Assembly (NCBI GenBank): GCA_001824005.1
Contig: MHWG01000011.1
Location: 1 to 9,002 of the forward strand
From: Candidatus Zambryskibacteria bacterium RIFCSPLOWO2_01_FULL_47_14
GTDB taxonomy: Bacteria > Patescibacteria > Paceibacteria > UBA9973 > Zambryskibacteraceae
Direction: 5' to 3'
Length of the DNA: 9,002 nt
In this document: one piece after another, positions 5,476-9,002 of the stretch
How the letters are laid out: each line of letters begins with the position of its first letter
How positions within the stretch are numbered: the first letter of the stretch is position 1
The notes under the pieces: generated by a model
Told to the model about the DNA's origin: nothing
Databases searched by the model: none
Seen by the model: the letters and a program-made list of their open reading frames with translations, nothing else
Translations under genes and position numbers: made by a program

Positions 5476-6090
5476 CTAACAATCCTCGGGAATCTCCTGA
5501 ACTCCGAGGAAGCGCCAGAAACTGTGCCAGATGTCACCTTCGACACGAAGACGGAGAAAGCGCCCGGAAGCATACCCGTAGAGACCCACGACACGACGAC
5601 TGCCGCGCACGTGGGCGCATGACCCGAGACAACCGATCGGAAGCTTCTGCTGTTCTCGAGGAAACGTAGCGCCGAACGCAAGGCCATGAATATGGTCGCC
5701 TGGAGCGAACCCTGCCTTCACTATTTCGGCTATCACATCTTCTGACGAGATGTCGCGATTGAAATGGAAAAGTTTGTTACGAAACCTCTTTTTTCCTACA
5801 TCGCTGACCGGAAACTTATCCTCCGTGATGCCATCACTCTCCCAGTCATATTTTCCCGCCACAATCATTGTCCTGAGAGGTTGACCGAGGTCAATCTCCG
5901 TAATGTACTCAGAGGGTGAACTGCAGAACAAATCCCGGAAGTCATTAATTGGAGGAATAATACCCGCCTTCACTCCTCGAGCGAGGTGAGGGAGATAGAG
6001 GAGCAAGGTCTCCATCTCTGAAACGGTCAACTGCTTATGGTCGATCAGTGTCAAGCAGTGTTTCGCCTGACTAGATGTTGCTGTGCTCAT
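5476..6090 (-). CDS. Hypothetical protein, CPR-type family with Trp-rich C-terminus
   Basis: This 204-residue protein has no enzymatic motif that I recognise. The N-terminal half has charged, helical character (LTVSEMETLLLYLPHLARG). The middle includes KFPVSDVGKKRFRNKLFHFN and a conserved-looking stretch PGDHIHGLAFGATFPREQQK. The C-terminus is glycine- and aromatic-rich: GCLGSCAHV, VVGLYGYASGR, then WHSFWRFLGVQE. An ending of the form W-x-x-x-W-R-F-L-x-V resembles a family of hypothetical proteins I recall as frequent and multicopy in Parcubacteria. The start is well supported by AGGAG seven bases before the ATG. A strong hairpin follows the stop. There is no signal peptide or membrane helix. 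Existence as a gene is well supported; function is unknown. Confidence 0.8.
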   Translation of the reverse strand: MSTATSSQAKHCLTLIDHKQLTVSEMETLLLYLPHLARGVKAGIIPPINDFRDLFCSSPSEYITEIDLGQPLRTMIVAGKYDWESDGITEDKFPVSDVGKKRFRNKLFHFNRDISSEDVIAEIVKAGFAPGDHIHGLAFGATFPREQQKLPIGCLGSCAHVRGSRRVVGLYGYASGRFLRLRVEGDIWHSFWRFLGVQEIPEDC

Positions 6091-6535
6091 AGGATTCTCC
6101 TATTAAGTACTACTCCCGAAGGGTAGGGTTGGTCGACGCTATGACTGTCGAATATCGCCATAGCCCAAAGAAGCCGATATGTTCAGCGGATTTAGGCCGT
6201 GGCGATATTGCTTTTTCAAAAAACTATAACCGAAATAATGTTATTCTTACAATAGCATTCTGTCAATTCAATGCTGTAGCTGTCAACCTTCTCCTCCCGA
6301 AATCTTTTAGCAAGAAGTTCGAAGGTTTGGAGCATTCCGTATTCGCGCAAGTGATGTATATTTATTATATGGGGTTCGTATATTTAGATCAGGAGTACGG
6401 CGAGAAATTCTCCAATAATTTTGCACATGCAGAGTTTGCGCAGAAACAATCGAAAATCCTCTCATCATGTATGAATATATGAACGCGACTCAAATTATCT
6501 TTAATTAAGCAAAAGATTTCTCTTAAAAATCTATC
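6091..6535. other. Intergenic region without a convincing gene
   Basis: This stretch separates the minus-strand hypothetical gene from the plus-strand kinase cluster, so divergent promoters are expected. An open plus-strand frame (TTG at 6129 or ATG at 6141, to 6482; about 113-117 residues, containing CQFNAVAVNLLLPKSF and FAHAEFAQKQSK) shows no family resemblance. It has only a weak AGGG before it, so I do not call it. A small imperfect hairpin (CTAC-CCC/GGGTAG) lies around 6110-6126. The last 60 bases are AT-rich and probably hold the promoter of the kinase gene. Confidence 0.5.
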
Positions 6536-7180
6536 ATGCCTAGGATAGTAATGGTTGGTATAGCCGGTGGATCTGGTGTCGGTAAATCGACTTTGGGAGA
6601 AGAATTGCTGACACGTGAACCGGATATATTTCAACTTATTCAACTTGACGATTATTTCCGAAAGCCATTTCCCGTCTTCTCCGTTGAGAGCAAAGAGAAT
6701 CGTGACCATCCGAACGCGCTTGATTTTGATGGGTTTGTGCGCGACCTGACGGAACTGAAAACAGGTCGGAGTGTGGTTCTGATGACAAAAAATAGAAAAT
6801 ATAATCCCGGTTATGACGAAACGAACGAAAAAGTGCGGGTTGAGTTGCGTCCGAAGCCGATAATTCTCGTCGAAGGATTTCTCATTTTGCACGATGAGCG
6901 CGTACGCGCCCTCTTAGACAAATCTATCTGGTTGGATGCGCCGGGCGAGACACGATGGGACCGACGCGAGGGTCGTAATGAATTAGTGAAAAAAGATACG
7001 GAATATCAGAGAAAGATACTCGAGCCAATGCATCAGGAATTCGTCGAGCCGACGCGCCGGTATGCGGATAAAGTATTGGATACGGATTTATTGACAGCGA
7101 AGGAGGTGCGAAGGGAAATCGAGAGATGGTTCCACCCCTATTTCATATCAGGTGAGTTAAAGAACCTCGGTAGTAAATAG
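6536..7180 (+). CDS. Uridine-kinase-like P-loop kinase
   Basis: This 214-residue protein belongs to the uridine kinase/phosphoribulokinase group of P-loop kinases. The Walker A loop is in GIAGGSGVGKST at residues 8-19, with Lys17 and Ser18. Next come QLDDYF (Asp38-Asp39, expected near the substrate or metal), DHPNALDFD at 57-65 as in uridine kinases, and a Walker-B-like strand IILVEGFLIL with Glu113. RWDRREGRNE near 140-149 probably forms the lid with its arginines. It would phosphorylate a nucleoside or similar hydroxyl compound with ATP or GTP in the cytoplasm; uridine itself is not proven. The start is ATG at 6536 with no Shine-Dalgarno site; the ATG at 6551 (MVGIAGG) is a possible alternative. 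It is followed 23 bases later by a kinase-fold gene on the same strand. Confidence 0.85.
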   Translation: MPRIVMVGIAGGSGVGKSTLGEELLTREPDIFQLIQLDDYFRKPFPVFSVESKENRDHPNALDFDGFVRDLTELKTGRSVVLMTKNRKYNPGYDETNEKVRVELRPKPIILVEGFLILHDERVRALLDKSIWLDAPGETRWDRREGRNELVKKDTEYQRKILEPMHQEFVEPTRRYADKVLDTDLLTAKEVRREIERWFHPYFISGELKNLGSK

Positions 7181-7185
7181 CGATT

Positions 7186-7193
7186 GCTATACT
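7186..7193 (+). promoter_or_regulatory. Possible extended -10 promoter of the kinase-fold gene
   Basis: TGC followed by TATACT resembles an extended -10 element (the TG lies at about 7185-7186). A transcript starting six to seven bases downstream would begin only a few bases before the ATG at 7204, giving an almost leaderless mRNA. This fits the lack of a ribosome-binding site there. No -35 box is evident. Confidence 0.35.
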
Positions 7194-7203
7194 TTGACGA
7201 TAT

Positions 7204-7947
7204 ATGTCCCAGGAAAAGATTCCCGCGCTAATAGATTTAAAGCCACTACCGATGCATACCCTAGGAGGCACATTCAACCGTCATTTTGTATATCAAGGGC
7301 AGGATGGACATAAGTTCTTGAGAAGAAAATCGTTGACTATTCCAGAATGGAGGGAGGTTATTAAGAAAAACAACAAACAATGGGGCTTTGAACAAGATGG
7401 CGCTAATGTAGTCGTAAGGACTGAAGATGAGATATGTGAATTAGCGGTAGCCGCGCACGAAGCCGGGTTGCGTGTTCCTCCGATTATTAAAGATGGTAAA
7501 GGGGGCACGTTAACTCCGTATCTAGAAAATGCGGTTACTCTCGATAAATATCTGCCCACAGCGCCGGGCGCCGATGCGGAACGTACATTAACAGAATTAA
7601 TCAGCGACCTGTCTGCGGCACATAGCAAGGGAATTGTATACGGCGACAGGTGGTATAACAATATCCTGGTCGATCCTGCGTTGGGTGTCGTCAATATAGA
7701 TTTTGATCTGAAACCGGAAGGTCCTGGTAAGGAGCTCGATCTCGCTCAAGTGATATATTATTCTATCGCGTTCGACAAGGACCGATCTCCCGCAACATTG
7801 GTTTCTGTTCTAAAAAGAACGCCGCTGGATTATAATCTCGCACTCGTAAAAAAATTCATGGACACAAAAGAAGCATGGTCTCGAGATAAATATGGAGACT
7901 TACGTATCGTTATTGACACGTTTTTCAACAAACTTAAGAAAGAGTAA
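7204..7947 (+). CDS. Kinase-fold protein (Bud32/RIO/APH-like)
   Basis: This 247-residue protein has the C-lobe signature of the protein-kinase-like superfamily. AHSKGIVYGDRWYNNILVD (from residue 139) corresponds to the catalytic loop, with Asp148 as base and Asn152/Asn153 as metal ligand. VVNIDFDL carries Asp166 in the DFG position. An N-lobe with strands and lysines (HKFLRRKS, about 36-43) and a helix (EICELAVAAHEAGL) precede it. The G-x-x-Y-G-D spacing resembles Bud32 and RIO kinases or small-molecule kinases more than eukaryotic-type Ser/Thr kinases. It could phosphorylate a protein or a small molecule; nothing in the sequence decides. No Shine-Dalgarno site precedes the ATG. It lies just downstream of the uridine-kinase-like gene on the same strand and converges on the HAD gene with only 19 bases between stops. 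Confidence 0.75.
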   Translation: MSQEKIPALIDLKPLPMHTLGGTFNRHFVYQGQDGHKFLRRKSLTIPEWREVIKKNNKQWGFEQDGANVVVRTEDEICELAVAAHEAGLRVPPIIKDGKGGTLTPYLENAVTLDKYLPTAPGADAERTLTELISDLSAAHSKGIVYGDRWYNNILVDPALGVVNIDFDLKPEGPGKELDLAQVIYYSIAFDKDRSPATLVSVLKRTPLDYNLALVKKFMDTKEAWSRDKYGDLRIVIDTFFNKLKKE

Positions 7948-7953
7948 GTTCAT
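7939..7953 (+). repeat. 15-bp direct repeat, copy 1
   Basis: AAAGAGTAAGTTCAT covers the last two sense codons and stop of the kinase-fold gene plus six further bases. The same 15 bases occur again at 8685-8699, so the two copies bracket the HAD gene. Confidence 0.7.
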
Positions 7954-7966
7954 CCACAATTCCCAT

Positions 7967-8641
7967 TTATGAACGATCTTCCGATTCGAGGTACGCACGC
8001 ACATCGTGTAATGAAGGGAATATCCTGTAGGCCATGCGTCGTATAACATCGGTCGGATGCTGCATATCAGGGATCATGATGGGAATCATCCCAGCGGCGT
8101 GCGCAGCTTCCAATCCTAGTAAGGAATCTTCCAAGACAACGCATGTGGATGGTTCTTTTGATAATTTTTCAGCTGTTTTCAAGAAGATTTCCGGGTTCGG
8201 TTTTCCATGTGTGATTTCGTCGCCGCACACGATTACCTTGAAATTATTGATAATCCCGGCATTTTTCAGGTTCCTTTCCACGCCTCTTCGCGAGCTTGAA
8301 CTGGCGATGGCCAATAGCACTTTTTTCTTTTTGAGATATTCCAAAAGTTCCATCAACCCCGACTTGATAGGCATGCCGGAGACGTTAAGAATTTCGGCGA
8401 CGTATCGTCGGCGAGCTTCGCGAATTTTTTCGACGGGGAAATCAGATCCGAATTTCTCATGGAGAAGTCGCTTCGCGTCGCTGGCAGTTCGTCCGATGAT
8501 GTCGTGAAAAGCACCGTTTTCCAGGTTATATCCGTGCTGATGTGCGGCATGGCGATAACCTTCGAGCCCAAGGCGTTCCGTGTCAAACATGAGCCCGTCC
8601 ATGTCGAATATAAACGCTTCGAATCGGAATTTTGCAGACAT
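7967..8641 (-). CDS. HAD superfamily hydrolase, beta-phosphoglucomutase-like
   Basis: This 224-residue protein has all four HAD motifs: FDMDGLMFDTE with nucleophile Asp13 and acid/base Asp15, IASSSSRRGVE with Ser114, HGKPNPEIF with Lys147, and VVLEDSLLGLEAAHAAGM with Glu171/Asp172. The helical cap between motifs I and II (residues 20-90) and the GLMFDTE form place it in subfamily IA beside beta-phosphoglucomutases and small sugar-phosphate or nucleotide phosphatases. It should remove phosphate from, or isomerise, a phosphorylated metabolite in the cytoplasm. The ATG at 8641 has no visible ribosome-binding site. The gene converges on the kinase-fold gene and is framed by a 15-bp direct repeat, so it may be a later arrival between two plus-strand genes. 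Confidence 0.9.
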   Translation of the reverse strand: MSAKFRFEAFIFDMDGLMFDTERLGLEGYRHAAHQHGYNLENGAFHDIIGRTASDAKRLLHEKFGSDFPVEKIREARRRYVAEILNVSGMPIKSGLMELLEYLKKKKVLLAIASSSSRRGVERNLKNAGIINNFKVIVCGDEITHGKPNPEIFLKTAEKLSKEPSTCVVLEDSLLGLEAAHAAGMIPIMIPDMQHPTDVIRRMAYRIFPSLHDVRAYLESEDRS

Positions 8642-8671
8642 GATGTTATTTGATGAATTACCCGCGTTGCC

Positions 8672-8683
8672 GTAGAATTCTAC
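8672..8683. repeat. 12-bp palindrome next to direct repeat copy 2
   Basis: GTAGAATTCTAC is a perfect palindrome one base before the second 15-bp direct repeat, between the divergent HAD gene and the last gene. It could be an operator, but palindromes of this length are expected by chance a couple of times in a window of this size. Confidence 0.3.
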
Positions 8684-8684
8684 T

Positions 8685-8699
8685 AAAGAGTAAGTTCAT
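8685..8699 (+). repeat. 15-bp direct repeat, copy 2
   Basis: AAAGAGTAAGTTCAT, identical to 7939-7953. It lies between the starts of the divergent HAD gene and the last gene, directly before an AT-rich -10-like segment. Confidence 0.7.
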
Positions 8700-8707
8700 T
8701 ATATTAT
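8700..8707 (+). promoter_or_regulatory. Possible -10 region of the last gene
   Basis: Overlapping TATATT and TATTAT hexamers lie about 17-24 bases before the ATG at 8724, giving a short leader that would still contain the ribosome-binding site TGGAG (about 8714-8718). No clear -35 box is seen. Confidence 0.35.
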
Positions 8708-8723
8708 GGAAAGTGGAGAAAAC

Positions 8724-9002
8724 ATGGAAAGGGCACCGGAGGAGATACGAGTTGCACCATACACACTTGATGTAGACGCTAACGGCACGATAACCGAGAT
8801 ACATGGGAAGCCATTCGACAAGGTCGCCTTTTCGCGCCTTAAATTCGGTTCTTTTGCGGACCTGAAGCATTTTGCTCGGGAGATAGTAGGCGCACTCCCA
8901 TTGGGAAGTATTGATGATAATACGATCATAACCTCTGCGGCGTATACCTATACGCCTACTGCGGGCTCGCTGCTCGCCCGTCATGTTCAGACCATGCTCA
9001 AT
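8724..9002 (+). CDS. Unidentified protein, N-terminal part, runs off the window
   Basis: An open frame of 93 codons starts at ATG, five bases after GGAG, and continues past the window edge. It begins MERAPEEIRVAPYTLDVDAN, followed by a region with GKPFDKVAFSRLKFGSFADL, then FAREIVGALPLGSIDDNTII and TSAAYTYTPTAGSLLARHV. The alternation of short strands and helices and the phrase TSAAYTYTPTAGSLLARHV, a strand followed by a loop and helix, recall phosphoribosyltransferase-like folds. The diagnostic PRPP loop would lie beyond the edge, so I make no firm call. Plus-strand orientation and the spacing to the HAD gene suggest it belonged with the kinase genes. That it is a real gene is supported by the ribosome-binding site and unbroken frame. 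Confidence 0.65.
   Translation, partial: MERAPEEIRVAPYTLDVDANGTITEIHGKPFDKVAFSRLKFGSFADLKHFAREIVGALPLGSIDDNTIITSAAYTYTPTAGSLLARHVQTMLN

Noticed and set aside
5175..5687. Minus-strand 170-residue open frame
   Set aside because: It overlaps the 3' part of the well-supported gene at 5476-6090 in another frame, crosses its hairpin and then fragment D out of the kinase frame. The composition is Ser/Arg/Val-rich noise.
6129..6482. Plus-strand 117-residue open frame in the intergenic region
   Set aside because: TTG start, weak ribosome-binding site, no family resemblance, AT-rich DNA. A real small gene cannot be excluded but is not supported.
6389..6892. Minus-strand 167-residue open frame
   Set aside because: Mostly antisense to the uridine-kinase-like gene, rich in Phe, His, Cys and Arg, with no domain and no ribosome-binding site.
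1..9002. CRISPR array, tRNA, rRNA or transposase gene
   Set aside because: Read by eye, I found no evenly spaced repeats, no tRNA cloverleaf, no rRNA-like stretch and no transposase or integrase motif in the window.

Overview
The window looks like chromosomal DNA of a Candidate Phyla Radiation (Patescibacteria/Parcubacteria-type) bacterium. The reasons are an archaeal-type prolyl-tRNA synthetase tail, histidine-kinase tails of a style I associate with Parcubacteria, a Trp-rich hypothetical protein resembling families common in those genomes, and several genes without Shine-Dalgarno sites. There is no rRNA, tRNA or complete marker gene, so this placement is an inference of moderate confidence.

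Left edge (1-1515): a short plus-strand ORF whose C-terminal part resembles the zinc-ribbon-like end of prolyl-tRNA synthetase overlaps tail to tail with an AT-rich minus-strand gene for an S66 (LD-carboxypeptidase/MccF-type) serine peptidase whose catalytic residues are all visible.

Middle (about 1600-6090), everything on the minus strand: a mosaic in which unrelated gene blocks alternate with 5'-truncated ends of sensor histidine kinase genes. Read in the direction of transcription, the order is: a hypothetical gene (6090-5476), a hairpin, kinase fragment D (5269-5095), a palindromic element, kinase tail C (5006-4770), a small RelE-like gene (4643-4203), kinase tail B (4203-4120), an operon of DEDDh exonuclease, glycosyltransferase and nucleotidyltransferase (4053-1952) with its own terminator, then kinase tail A (1906-1699). 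A, B and C share exact 54-56 bp blocks. All four fragments point the same way and none keeps a dimerisation/phosphoacceptor domain. This is the most unusual structure in the window. It suggests repeated cargo insertion into, or recombination at, the 3' end of a kinase gene family.

Right part (6536-9002): a uridine-kinase-like P-loop kinase and a Bud32/RIO-like kinase-fold protein on the plus strand, a convergent beta-phosphoglucomutase-like HAD phosphatase on the minus strand flanked by a 15-bp direct repeat, and the beginning of an unidentified plus-strand gene cut by the window edge. Together they suggest phosphorylation and dephosphorylation of small metabolites (nucleosides, sugars), but no defined pathway can be read from them. 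The stretch 6091-6535 holds no convincing gene.
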